Below, one piece after another: positions 49,165-59,708 of a stretch of 64,000 nucleotides of DNA. Position numbers and translations under genes: made by a program. A model generated the notes under the pieces. It did no database searches. It had not been told where the DNA came from and saw only the letters and a list, made by a program, of their open reading frames with translations. Source of the DNA: Brachionus manjavacas. Its lineage: Eukaryota > Rotifera > Eurotatoria > Ploima > Brachionidae. Position 1 is the first letter of the stretch. Each line of letters starts with the position of its first letter. The DNA lies in contig JAHQIY010000017.1 of the NCBI GenBank assembly GCA_019054805.1, positions 620,001 to 684,000 of the forward strand, given 5' to 3'.

Positions 49165-51459
49165 AACTATGCACAAAAATTTTAAATCTACGTTTTTTAT
49201 TATTAAAATTTTTTTAAAAATTATCTCGAATTATTAACCCGATTTATTTTTGTAAATTCAATCTTTTTACTAATTTTTTTTAATGATGCATTTAGTTGCA
49301 GTTGAATAAATTACTTGAAAATATTGATCAAAACTTGAAGATTTTTTTCAATTTTAAATATTTTTTTTAAAGAATAATAATATTATACTCAAGGTGCATT
49401 TGGAATTTCTCTTTAATAATACAATAAGCAATAAACAACTTCAGATTTGTCAACTTGGATTTTAAAATTTTTTAAATTTTTTTATTTCAGATTTAAACAG
49501 AAGTTTTTCAAAAACTTTATTGATTTGTTTAGATGTACAAAGCTAAAGCACCCTTAGGATAAAATTAAAAAATTAAAAATAAAATTAAAACAAATTAGAG
49601 AAAATTTTTGTAATGAAAGGTGATACATTAATTTAAAATAACAAGAGATTTAATTTTTATTTTGTAGATCGTTAAATGATATTTTGAGACCATTAGATTA
49701 ATTGGGGATCAATTTTTAGTATTAATCGCTTTCAATTTATTCAGAGATCAATAATTAATTAAACGAAATTTATATGAATAAATTTCCCGAAAGAAAAAAT
49801 TAAAACAAAATTAAAGTTATTATCAATTTGAATTTTCAAACAAACTTTACAAAAAATACACCATAAAATTAATTATTGACAAAATTCAGCTTTTTGAACT
49901 TTGATAATGAAACAACATGAAACAAAATAAGTTTCACTAAATTCAACAAATAAAAATTTAATTAATTTTAATTAAAAAGTAATATTAATGATGAAATAAA
50001 ATATCAATATTTTCAAATTTATTTATTTTTTGTCTCTAAAGCCAGTTCTATTGGGAATTTTTTTTTTGAAATTAGTAAATTTATTTTATTTAAATGTTAA
50101 AATTCTATCATCGCTACTTAAATAATTTAAAATTAGATGGGTAAACCATATTCCCTTGCTCGATATAGCAGCCTCAAAACCCGAAACACAACTTTGGCGC
50201 AGACAATAAATACCTTTTCGTTCGGCGTTGCCAAGTTTTGTTCAATTTGATAGTTTCAATTCAGAAAAACTGGAATGACTTTTTTTACTAAAAGAAATTA
50301 CTACTACTACTAAATTGTTTTGTTCTATAGAATGCTTTATCTTTAAGCAACTTTGCACAATTTAAAAACACATGATCGCAAAAACTCTGCAAGGTGATTG
50401 TACAATTGTTTAGAATATATTGTGATGGTGTGAAAAATGCAGAATTTTTTGCAGACTTACTTAACTGCATAAAGCAAATTTACTTGAAAAAAGGGTTTTA
50501 CAGAACTAAATTATCTCTTGTGGTATAAAAGTTAATCAAGCTTTTCTGAATTAAAAATAATCAAATTGAAACAACTTTCATAGCCCCGTACTGTGCTAAA
50601 ACTCCTTGAATTTAAAAAAAAAAGAACCAAAACTTTAATTATAATGTTTTTTATTATGCAAAAATTAAATCTCTTATATTTACAAATTAAAAATTATTAT
50701 TTTAATTGAAACTAAATTAACAGAAAAATTCTATATTTCGTTTTTATTTCTAATTTGTATCATTATTTTTGTCTTACATTTTAATTATACATTTTTTAAT
50801 TTTAATACAACGCCAGAATTGGCGCTGTATTAATAAATGAAATAAATAAGCTAAATGAAATAAATAAATAAATAACAAGAGGAAAGATAAATGAGAGGCT
50901 TTGCTTTTAGAGTTTAATTATCGTAAGAGAGATCATAAAATTTGAAAAAAGACACAAAAAAAACAAAGGAACAAAAATTTTATAAAAACAAAATCTTTTC
51001 TTTGATAAATAAATTTTTCTAAAACCAAATTAATAAATAAAACTTTATTGCATTAACAAACTGATCTTGGTAAGCTTAAGAAAAAAATTAAGTTAATTTA
51101 AATGCGTCAAAAGAATCGATTTTTTTAATTAAATTTTAAAATAATTATACTTCAAATTTTAATTTAAAGCCAACCTTGTGCAGTTTTAAGAAATAAATCA
51201 AATCGGTACTTTATGTTTGACGAAAAATAAAAGCTTTAAAAATTAATCAACTTTGCTTAAAAAAAAAGAAACAACAACTTAATTGGGTATCTAAAGAAAC
51301 CTTTGTATTTATTCTGAAACATATCGGAAAAAAATTAATTGAAACAGTGGTTAAATTTAATCTAATGGAAAAATATAAGGTTTCTGTAGGTAAAAGATTA
51401 ATCTTATTTAAAAAAAAATCCCAGCTTTCCAAAAAAAAAAATTTTTTTTTTATTCTAAA
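49165..51459. other. Intergenic between the kinase and the lectin receptor
   Basis: Holds copy 2 of dispersed repeat family 2 (49830-50072). No gene recognised; a slightly GC-richer patch at 50150-50240 has no identifiable content. Confidence 0.4.
49830..50072. repeat. Dispersed repeat family 2, copy 2
   Basis: Matches 44633-44880 in the same orientation with scattered substitutions and indels. The two copies flank the kinase gene as direct repeats about 5.2 kb apart. Confidence 0.75.
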
Positions 51460-53358
51460 ATGGAAGAACCTGAAAAATTTGTCCGAAATGTTTTAGCTGA
51501 CCCTAGTTCCTATATTCTTAATGGTTATTTGGATGATCACTTTTATCAATTTGAGTACAAAGTTGAAAAATCTGAAGCTGTTCGAAATCTGGAACTACAT
51601 GAAAATGGTTTAGTTGAAGTGCCAAGATGGATTGTGTATTTTTCCATTCCAGTAATGATTTTCTTAATTGCTTTCTTCGCCGGGGCTTTGATAACCATGG
51701 GCAGTGTTAAACCAGATGCAATCTATGGACAGTCCTGTGCAGACAGGTCTTGTTCAAAAGAACTAAATCTAAAATGCATAAATAAACTATGCCAATGTGA
51801 ATCACCCAAGTATTACACAAATAAATGTGTCGATTTGTCCAAATACGGAGAAAAGTGTGTTTCAAGAGACAACTGTGATCCAAGTCAAGACATGATTTGT
51901 TTTGGATCTATTTGTTCATGTGCTCCAACTAAATACTGGGATGCTGAATCAAGTAAATGTGTTGATAGGTTGACTCATGGAGAAACATGTTATGGAGATC
52001 AATGTAAGATTAGAATTAATTTGGAATGTAGTTCATTGGGAATCTGTCAATGCATTGATAACACTCTGTAATTTTATCTTTATTTCGTAACTTAAAAACA
52101 AAAAAATTTCTGAGATATTTTATTTTTTAAAATAGGTATTTCTGGGATGATACTGTGAAAGAATGTGTTGCCAAAAAGAGATACAGTCTTCCTTGCTCTT
52201 CAGATGAGCAGTGTCTAGACTCAGAAGCAACCATTTGTAAAAACTACCAGCATTGTATAATTCCGTTTATTAAAAATTAAAATTAATGAATATTTTTAAA
52301 TGAAATAAAGGTCTTTGTTCGGATTCAAAATACTTTAATGGTGTTAATTGCGTGGATCGAGTTGGAGAGTTTGTCAGCTGTACATATGATGATATGTGCA
52401 TAATTCCGATGTATTGTGACTCAAGTGATGGATGCAAATGCTCAGGAGATTATTTCTTTAGCACATTATATGAAAATTGCATCGAAAAAATAAGTTCAGA
52501 AATTGGGCTGTGTGAAGCTAATCATCATTGTCGAAGTGATTTACATCTTGAATGTGACTTAAGCACAAACATGTGCAAATGCATGACTTCTTACACTTGG
52601 TCTAGCAGTCAAAATTCGTGTGAATTAACTTATACCAAAGGTGAATGTGATTCTGATTCTGACTGCAATCTCTCAGAAGGCCTTGTTTGCTTTGACCAAG
52701 GGTACTATTCATGCGATTGTCCAACCAATTCAGTTAGGGACTATTGCGATTGCCCGAGAAGTAATACACAAGAAATGTACTGGGATGCTAGTTTGGCGTC
52801 TCCTCAATGTGTTGTAGCCAAAGCGTATCTTGAAGGATGCAGCAATGACTTTGAGTGTCGAACAAACATCGAAAAGACAAAGTGTATAAATCAAGTATGT
52901 ACTTGTGAAGAACCTGGAGGATGGCTACCTGCTACCCAAATTTGCAAAAAATGTAATACTGGTGATATATTTTTTGATCCTGAAGGATTATGTTATCATT
53001 TCAGTACTGGTCAAAAAGAAGGCGACGATGTGGATGATGATTGCACTGTAATCTTTTTTAATTTTTAGGATTTTTTATTATTTTATTTTCAAAAAATTAG
53101 CTGGCTAAAATTAAGAATTTTGATGTATTAGATTTTATAATTGAAAATGCAGATCCTGGCTATAAATATTGGATTAATGGGAGAAGAGATGGTGGTGATA
53201 GGTACACTTATTTTGGTTCAAATGAGCTCATAAATTCGACAGTGTGTCCTAATTTTTATGTAGACAATGAACGAATGCTTAATTATGATCCTGATATTGA
53301 ATGTTTTCAAAATGATGTGGATGACGATGTTGATCTTAGGTATATTTGCGAATATTAA
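51460..53358 (+). CDS. Type II membrane protein with EB-like Cys modules and C-type lectin domain
   Basis: Four exons (51460-52067, 52136-52254, 52311-53047, 53101-53358) give 573 residues with correct phases and GT-AG introns. Residues 1-56 are cytosolic; one membrane helix (WIVYFSIPVMIFLIAFFAGA, about 57-80) has no signal peptide, so the C-terminal part is outside. It holds about nine Cys-rich modules of the EB/EGF-like pattern (C-x(n)-C-x(n)-L-x-C-x(n)-C-x-C-x(n)-Y-W-x(n)-C). The C-terminal domain starts CYHFSTGQKEG and includes YKYWINGRRDGGDRYTYF and ends LRYICEY, a diverged C-type lectin fold. EPN/WND sugar-binding motifs are not evident, so carbohydrate binding is doubtful. A cell-surface recognition role is inferred. 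The 3' half is duplicated at 59709-60595. Confidence 0.88.
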
Positions 53359-54101
53359 TTTTTCTTTTTAAACTAAACAATAAAAATAAAAATTCCAATA
53401 AGCGTTTTTGTCTTTTGATAAAATAAATCATCCAAATAATTTAAAATAATAGTAATTGTGCGAGGAAAATGTATAAATAAGGAAAATATTTAAATTGGTA
53501 AATGACGAAATGTTACTCTCTGCTTTTGGAGAACTGTGCCTTGACTTAGGGTCTCTGCAGTGTCCGAAGTAAAACTATCGGAAAGTTACAATAGCTTATT
53601 TACTCAACTTTAGTGACATGTAACTTTAGACAGGTTTTCGTTTATAATTAAATGTCACTATAAATGAAACGGGCGTAAAATTGCGCTTTTTTGAAAAGTT
53701 TTTCCTTGTAAAGTGACATGTCACTCTTTATTATTAAACAACCGTTTTCAAACCTTTTCACTTTATTATTAGTGTTGGTGTCCGTGAGAGCGTACGGGTG
53801 TTTTTTATGAATTCTGACTTTAAGTTTGAGAAATGATGATCCTTAAGATAATATTTGTTGTTTAAAAAACTATCTACGCTCTGTTTTCCATTTTTTATTA
53901 ATTGAGTATTTGTTAAAAAGCACCAAACGAAAGTAAATTATCACTTAAGTCAAAATTTTATAAGATCAAAACAAAGTTTTTCGGGCTTTTGTCAGTGAGG
54001 TAAACTATTGTCCCTCTGTTATATTATATTTTATCAAAAATTATATTTTATCATAAAGATTAGAATAAATTTAAATGAATTTTTTTAAATTGTCCTCTAA
54101 G
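53359..54101. other. 3' flank of the lectin receptor, part of the duplicated unit
   Basis: Contains the 14-bp palindrome AGTGACATGTCACT (53712-53725), a related AGTGACATGTAAC near 53611, and ATTAGTGTTGGTGTCCGTG (53768-53786) followed by a CCGT/ACGG stem. The same sequence recurs at 60596-61340. Confidence 0.6.
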
Positions 54102-54474
54102 TTTTTTTTTTTTTCATTTTTTTTTCAATGTGTTCAGAGCAGACATTAGTCTTACATGCGAACATGGTGAACACACTCATTTATTAAAAATATAAAATAA
54201 AAATTAAATAGATTTTTATATAAATCAAACTGCTTTAATATAAATTTAAATATAAATAAATAGTACAAAATAGAATAAGAAGAAAGAAAAGGAGAGAGAA
54301 AGGTGATTTGACATTATTTTAGGTTATTATTTTTTTTGTATTTTACATAATTAAGAAAATTATAGATGTAATCTATGTCAAATTTGGGAAACATTTGAAT
54401 AAACTCAATAAAGTGTAGATTTACATTATTAATTTTTCTTTGTCTAAAAAGCGATAAATTTAAATCTAGATCTT

Positions 54475-56112
54475 TCAGTGTAAAAGTGTTGATAAATTTA
54501 GAAAAAAATAGGAAAATGTTAATTCACCAAAAGAGTTGAACCCTAGACTTCCTGGAGTAAAAAATTTATTACTGTTTCTTAAATTATATGGTTTGTTAAG
54601 TGAATCGTTCACAATAAGTTGAGTTTTAAGTGGAAGAGGTGATTCTGGGTTCTTTAGAATCTTATAAGAAAAACAGCAAAGCTTAATGATCAGCCTATGT
54701 TGAAATCCGTAAAGACCTAGAATTTCAAGATTATTATTTATTGTATTGAAATCATTAAGATAATTAACTTGGGCTTTGAAGTGAATCAATTTGAAAAGCG
54801 AAATATAATATGAATTTGATAGAGATTGAATAGCAGGCTTGGAGAAATAGATGGTTAGTGATAAACAATAATCAAAGTGGGGCAAGATGAACGTTTTAAA
54901 GAATTGTATTTTTACTAGTTTTGAAAGAAAGAATAATTGCTTAATTGAGTTTAGCTTTTTATTAATAGTAGCTTTTAGATTGTTAACGTGACTAGTAAAG
55001 TTTAATTTATTATCTATTATAACACCTAAAAGCTTGAATTCAGGTACAACCTCGATTTCGAATGATCTAAAAGAAAATGATGCTGGCATTACTATGTTTT
55101 TTTTGTTATGGATAATCATTATTTTAGTTTTATCCCAGTTGATATCGAGACGATTAAACGAGCACCATTTGTATACTAGTTCTAAGCAATTTCTGAAGTT
55201 GTCTATTAAATCCTTTAAATTTGAACTACAGAAATTGATTGTGGTATCATCAGCAAATATTTTACAGTTTATGTCATGATTTTTAAGAAAAAAAGCTAGG
55301 TCATTTATGAAAATTAGAAAGAAAAGAGGACCTAACACACTGCCCTGTGGAACTCCAAGGTCTATTTTTGAGAATTCAGAAAGAGTGCCACCGAAGGAAA
55401 CCGCTTGTTTTCTTCCAGAGAAATAATTTTTGATAAGTTCAAGAGCGTTTTCGCTAAGCCCTATTCTCTTTAATTTGCTAAGTAAGAGATTTGGGTCTAC
55501 CAAGTCGAAAGCCTTGCGAAAGTCAATAAACAAGAGAAGTGTAATATATCTTTTGTTACGTGATGCGTTAATTTGTGAAATAAGTTCATGCAAGGCCGTT
55601 TCACAGGAGTGATCTTCGCGGAATCCATACTGGCATGGAAATAGAATTTTATTGGTGGTCAAGTATAGAGATAATTGTGATGCTATAATCTTTTCAAAAA
55701 TTTTTGATATTACAGGTTGTACGGAAATTCCTCTGTAGTTGTTGATGATTTCGATTGGACCTTTATTTTTGTATATAGCTGTTACTATTGCGCATTTCCA
55801 TTCATCAGGCACTCTGCAATAATTAATACAATCATTGATAAGTTCAGTTACCACTGGACCAAGAATTGCTGCTGAATCCTTAAAGATTTTGACTGAAATA
55901 TCTGAGATTCCAGGACCATTGTTGGGGTTCAAATTACTAATCAATTTAACAACAGAATCGACCGATATTAAATGAAAATCAAAAGTTTTTTCTTTTAAAT
56001 TACTAAAGGGACACATGTTAGAGAGTTCATTAAATGTTTCATTTATGAAAGTAATACAGGTCCTTAAATCAGATAATGAATCTGATTTTATATCAGTGAA
56101 AAAATGATTCAT
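54475..56112 (-). CDS. LINE reverse transcriptase region, copy A (frameshifted at both ends)
   Basis: The open stretch of 545 codons covers the RT domain. Boxes in order: NPNNGPGISDISVKIFKDS, AIYKNKGPIEIINNYRGISV with QPVISKIFEK, QYGFREDHSCETAL, LFIDFRKAFDLVDPNL (first Asp), VPQGSVLGPLFFLIFINDLA and KIFADDTTI (catalytic Asp pair), then the thumb. The first Met shown is internal; the true reading continues upstream into the endonuclease across one-base differences in T runs near 56236 and 56315. One missing base near 54507 gives the odd end NLSTLLH. Copy B is intact at these places, so sequencing error in homopolymers is as likely as decay. Confidence 0.88.
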   Translation of the reverse strand: MNHFFTDIKSDSLSDLRTCITFINETFNELSNMCPFSNLKEKTFDFHLISVDSVVKLISNLNPNNGPGISDISVKIFKDSAAILGPVVTELINDCINYCRVPDEWKCAIVTAIYKNKGPIEIINNYRGISVQPVISKIFEKIIASQLSLYLTTNKILFPCQYGFREDHSCETALHELISQINASRNKRYITLLLFIDFRKAFDLVDPNLLLSKLKRIGLSENALELIKNYFSGRKQAVSFGGTLSEFSKIDLGVPQGSVLGPLFFLIFINDLAFFLKNHDINCKIFADDTTINFCSSNLKDLIDNFRNCLELVYKWCSFNRLDINWDKTKIMIIHNKKNIVMPASFSFRSFEIEVVPEFKLLGVIIDNKLNFTSHVNNLKATINKKLNSIKQLFFLSKLVKIQFFKTFILPHFDYCLSLTIYFSKPAIQSLSNSYYISLFKLIHFKAQVNYLNDFNTINNNLEILGLYGFQHRLIIKLCCFSYKILKNPESPLPLKTQLIVNDSLNKPYNLRNSNKFFTPGSLGFNSFGELTFSYFFLNLSTLLH

Positions 56113-56515
56113 TAGCTTGCTAATTTCTGAGGCCTCAGATGCAGAGTTATTACCTTTGATAATGAAGTTCGGAATGATACTATTTTGCTTGTCAGACTTT
56201 AATTTTATTGTTGATCTATAGAATTCATAAAATTTTTGGAATTTTGAAAATCATTTAATTTTTTATCTTTGAAATAAAGGACTAATTTTTGTTCGGTCAA
56301 AGTTTTTATTCGCTTTTTGCTTCTACATACGATAAATAATAAGAGCGATCATGTGTGTTTTTCCAAGACTTATAAAAACCATCCCGTGATTTAGAAAGAG
56401 AATTAATTTCATTATCTGACCATGGGCTAATAGAATTTCTTTTATCAATTTTAACATTTTTTATTGGTGCAATGGAATCTACTATACTTAAAATTGAGTT
56501 CTTAAGGGAGTTCCA

Positions 56516-57241
56516 TTAATCATTAGGTAGATCAAATGAAGATAAAGTTAAATAAAAAGATTGAGATTTGAAGTCATGGTGAGAGATTTTCTCTGAGATT
56601 TTATAAAGATTATTCTCAGAAAGATTTCTCACAGATCTGAACACGGAGGTGCTTTTAATTGAGGAAATGTCAAGCGTGATAACCAACATTCTATGATCAC
56701 TTATAGAAGTATCAATGGATGAAGTCGATTTTATTAGATTTTGGTTATGCAGTACGAGATCTATTTGAGAAACACTTGTTATTAATTTTTTTTCCTTCTG
56801 AAAAAATTTGGTTGTGACTCTAGTTGGACCTAAAACGAAGTTTTTTAATCCGTAACTTGAAAGAAAACATTTTAAGATTTCATTTTTTTTTAAAGAATCT
56901 ATATTAAAATCACCAATAAGAAAAAGGGGATCTTCGATGTTTATGGTTAAGAGGAAATTTCCAATTTTATCAAGGTAATCACTATCATTAATATATCTGT
57001 TTGGGGCTTTATAGCATGAGAGAAAATTAAAGCACATTTTTTTTAAGTAAATTTGAAGATAAATACTTTCGATTGATGGTAAAATTTTTGTTTTCCTTAT
57101 AGTGTATTCGTATCGAACATAGACGAGAACACCTCCGCCTTCTTCATTTTCTCTATCGAGACGTATGATATTGTAGAAAGAATGTTTAAGAGAGGATAAA
57201 GGGTGGATAAAATCATTTAGAAATGTTTCATTGAGCATCAC
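56516..57241 (-). CDS. LINE apurinic-like endonuclease domain, copy A
   Basis: The open stretch encodes the APE-type endonuclease that nicks target DNA to prime reverse transcription. MLNETFLND carries the catalytic Glu; YKAPN, LIGDFNID (Asp and Asn), SQIDLVLH and ISDHRMLV (terminal Asp-His) follow. The frame extends upstream past the apparent Met to about 57420, where SILHFNVNRFFNKRD supplies the first conserved Asn. It ends in TAA after SSFDLPND; the next codons (WNSLKNSIL) continue in the same frame toward the RT. The same TAA is in copy B, so it predates the duplication. Confidence 0.88.
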   Translation of the reverse strand: MMLNETFLNDFIHPLSSLKHSFYNIIRLDRENEEGGGVLVYVRYEYTIRKTKILPSIESIYLQIYLKKMCFNFLSCYKAPNRYINDSDYLDKIGNFLLTINIEDPLFLIGDFNIDSLKKNEILKCFLSSYGLKNFVLGPTRVTTKFFQKEKKLITSVSQIDLVLHNQNLIKSTSSIDTSISDHRMLVITLDISSIKSTSVFRSVRNLSENNLYKISEKISHHDFKSQSFYLTLSSFDLPND

Positions 57242-57418
57242 TATATCAAATATTCTTAAGTTTAGGACTGAGAATATTTGGTCTCTTTTATTAAAAAATC
57301 TGTTAACATTGAAATGGAGAATAGAAAAATTGCCTGTCGCTTTAGTTACTTCTATAAGATCGTTAACAAAGTCGGAACTAATTAATCTTAATGATGGGTT
57401 TAATTTTTCTGGATTTAA

Positions 57419-58583
57419 TCATAAAGAACATGAGGTAGTAAATGAATTATCGATTCCTTTAATAGAGAGAAGACCTTTAGAGATAATTTCATGAAAAATT
57501 AACTTACGAAAGGCATCTATTTGATCCTGTTTAAAGGTTAATATGGATAAAATATCGAAAAAAAAGACAAATGAAAATACCACAGTCATACAGGTTTGTC
57601 TGAATTGGAAAAGAAACATTAGAGTAACACCAGTTATCTATAATCAGGTTAAGATCCTTTAGTATTAATGTTAAAAATTTGTTTACCTCCTGATAATAAG
57701 TGTTGCTGTTTATTCCTAGAGAGTCATATAAGATTATTGTTGATTTTGAGAAATCAAGAATTATTAGCCGCCAGTGATTCATAAAGCAAGTTGGAATAAT
57801 TATAAAATTGTATTTACTTACTTTATTGAGTTTTAGTCTGTACTTACCATTTTTAACATATAAAGAGAAAAGAGATGCTGAGAATGAGAAAAAACAATTT
57901 TCAGAAGTAGAAAGAGAAATAATAAGGTTAAAATAAAAATCAATTATGTTGTCGTTTACCCATTTTGTTTTGTGGAGCGATGATAAATCATGGAACGTTA
58001 ACTTTGTGTTGAATCCTTCTACTGCTAGATTATAGTCATATTCCCAATTTGTTTTTGGTTCAAAAATATCGTTTTGATCAAACATAGGCTGAAATTCTGT
58101 TGAATTTGTCAAGTTCATGTTAACTGAAGCTTCGTTTGCTCGGGGTCGTCTAGAGACGATCATAGTTTTGTTGAGTGCTGCTTTCGTTGCTCCTGATTGA
58201 CTGGAGTCGATTGAGCCTGTCAAGGCCTTGTTGACTGGGTATTTGGTAATTCTAGATCGACTGGGATCAGTTGAGTTTGTCAAGTTCTTGTTGACTGCTG
58301 CTTCAGTCGTTTCGGAATGGATGGAGTCGACTGATTTAGCCAAGGTCTTGTTAACTGAAGCTTCGGTTGCTCCGGGTCGACTGGAGTCAGTTGAGTTTTT
58401 CAGAACATCGAAGGCTTCTGCTTTGGTTGCTACAGGTCGATTAGAGACAGCTGAGTCGGTCATAGTCATGTTGACTTTTGCTTTCGTTGCTCCTGATAGA
58501 CTGTAGTGGGTTGAGTCGGTCAAGGCCTTGTTGACTGATACTACGGTCGTTCCTGATCGAATGGAGACAGCTGAGTCGCTCAA
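57419..58583 (-). CDS. Ulp1/SENP-like cysteine protease (C48) within the LINE ORF2
   Basis: The frame 58583-57531 gives 350 residues. After a repeat region (9-166), residues 195-350 form a C48 peptidase domain: KWVNDNIIDFYFNLI (207-221), catalytic His270 in MNHWRLIILD, Asp287 in ILYDSLG, Gln328 in FPIQTN and Cys334 in YDCGIFIC. All four active-site residues are present in the family order and spacing. The family cleaves SUMO or related ubiquitin-like proteins from targets. The domain's last helix (LTFKQDQIDAFRKLIFHEI) is found in the neighbouring frame (to 57419) after an eight-T run, so one frameshift interrupts it. That second frame runs on, across one TGA, into the endonuclease. The protease thus appears to be the N-terminal part of the ORF2 polyprotein. 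Confidence 0.85.
58086..58559 (-). repeat. 60-bp coding minisatellite upstream of the protease domain
   Basis: Eight tandem 60-bp units encode a 20-residue repeat close to SGATKAxVNKxLTxSxDSSR. The seventh unit has lost nine bases but keeps frame. The units have diverged from each other while staying open, which suggests selection for coding or recent turnover. Ser/Thr-rich composition predicts a disordered linker. Confidence 0.9.
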
Positions 58584-58823
58584 ATTCTTAAGCGAAGTTG
58601 CGTCGGTTGAGTTGTTCTATGGATTGTTCACCGTTTTTTTGATTGTTTCGGATCTGTTTTGTTCTACAGATTCATCGAGATCAAATGAGGCAATGACCTC
58701 TTTTGTTTGCAGCTTACAGAACAAATGTCAGTGATGTTGATCAATGGACTGTGGCTTGGTTAGATGGTTAGTAACAATTTGGTTGGTTGACGGTTCAGCT
58801 CTTATGCTGGTTTTGTAAAAGCG

Positions 58824-59654
58824 CTATGTTTTTTTATCAATCTTGGTCTTCTCGCCATTGCGCACACGCCACTCAAAAGGACTATCCGCAGGTAGTTTAC
58901 TGTTTAATTCGACGCATGCGTTGTGTTCAAGTTTGAGGCCGAGGCGTTCACTGAGCGTCAGGTCGGGCGCCACTTGTACACCGACAAATCGCTCATGAGT
59001 TTTGAGTGCACGTGTTGATTTAAATGCAATCTCGCGGGTGCTGGGGCTGTCAGACTCGACAAGGACCGGTGGAGGGCGGGTCTGGTACGAGTTCTTAGCA
59101 GCAAATTTTACTATTCGCTTGATCTGACACGAGTTCACACTCAAGACACCAACTAAGTTCATGACTTGCCCGTCAGCTTGCTTGTCATTGTCGTACTTGA
59201 GGCCGAAAATCATGATGTAATTCGCTCTTTTCTCTTTCTCCCGTATCGATTTACTGTTCGCAAGAGCGTGATTGATCTCAAAGTCCGAACTTTTGGTATT
59301 CAATCCGCGCTTTAGCACTTCGGCCAAAGTGATGTTCTTAGCAGTATATTCTGCTGTTTTCTTGATGTTGTCTTCAAGATCGTTTTTAAGAGACGATGAA
59401 GACATGGCCAGTTCCTCTCGTAGCGCCGTTATGGTGTTTTGTTGAACCTTGTTCATATTCTTCAGCTCGTTGATGGTAGTTTCGTTATTGGAGCACATTG
59501 TTTTTAGGCTCTCAACCACGCTCTTTAATCCCAAAACCTCTTCTGCTAGCCTCTTAATCCAGTCACGATGATCCTTCACGTATTGCTGTGGCGCTCCAGT
59601 TATTGATGGCCATTTTTTCGATTTTAATAACTCGAACGGGTCAGTATTCGACAT
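58824..59654 (-). CDS. LINE ORF1 protein (coiled coil and RRM-like region)
   Basis: Intact 276-residue frame. Residues about 30-105 have a heptad-like, Leu/Lys/Glu-rich pattern predicting a coiled coil (LAEEVLGLKSVVESLKTM, MNKVQQNTITALREEL). From about 140, KRANYIMIFGLKYDND through VLVESDSPSTREIAFKSTRA and APDLTLSERLGLKLEHNA to WRVRNGEKTKI is the RRM-like and C-terminal pattern of nucleic-acid-binding ORF1 proteins in CR1/L2/Jockey-type LINEs. No CCHC zinc knuckles are seen. It should coat element RNA and act as a chaperone in the RNP. It begins only about 54 bp from the element's 5' boundary, and ORF2 follows after about 240 bp. Confidence 0.85.
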   Translation of the reverse strand: MSNTDPFELLKSKKWPSITGAPQQYVKDHRDWIKRLAEEVLGLKSVVESLKTMCSNNETTINELKNMNKVQQNTITALREELAMSSSSLKNDLEDNIKKTAEYTAKNITLAEVLKRGLNTKSSDFEINHALANSKSIREKEKRANYIMIFGLKYDNDKQADGQVMNLVGVLSVNSCQIKRIVKFAAKNSYQTRPPPVLVESDSPSTREIAFKSTRALKTHERFVGVQVAPDLTLSERLGLKLEHNACVELNSKLPADSPFEWRVRNGEKTKIDKKT

Positions 59655-59708
59655 GTTGGCAGTTATTATTTTAAATTTATGATAATTTATAAAGACTGAA
59701 ATTTTGAA

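Larger units (their letters stand above)
54102..59708 (-). mobile_element. CR1/L2-like LINE carrying a Ulp1-type protease, copy A
   Basis: About 5.6 kb on the minus strand. The order is a short 5' leader, ORF1 (59654-58824), then ORF2 with a 20-residue repeat region, a Ulp1-like cysteine protease, an apurinic endonuclease and a reverse transcriptase (to about 54475), then a 3' UTR ending in A runs (T runs at 54102-54126). ORF2 is broken by in-frame stops (near 57420 and 56516) and homopolymer frameshifts. No target-site duplication is visible because the 5' end abuts the tandem-duplication junction at 59708/59709. Confidence 0.85.

Noticed and set aside
58228..58734. Plus-strand frames across the minisatellite
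   Set aside because: The 60-bp period keeps more than one frame open; only the minus frame connects to a recognisable domain.
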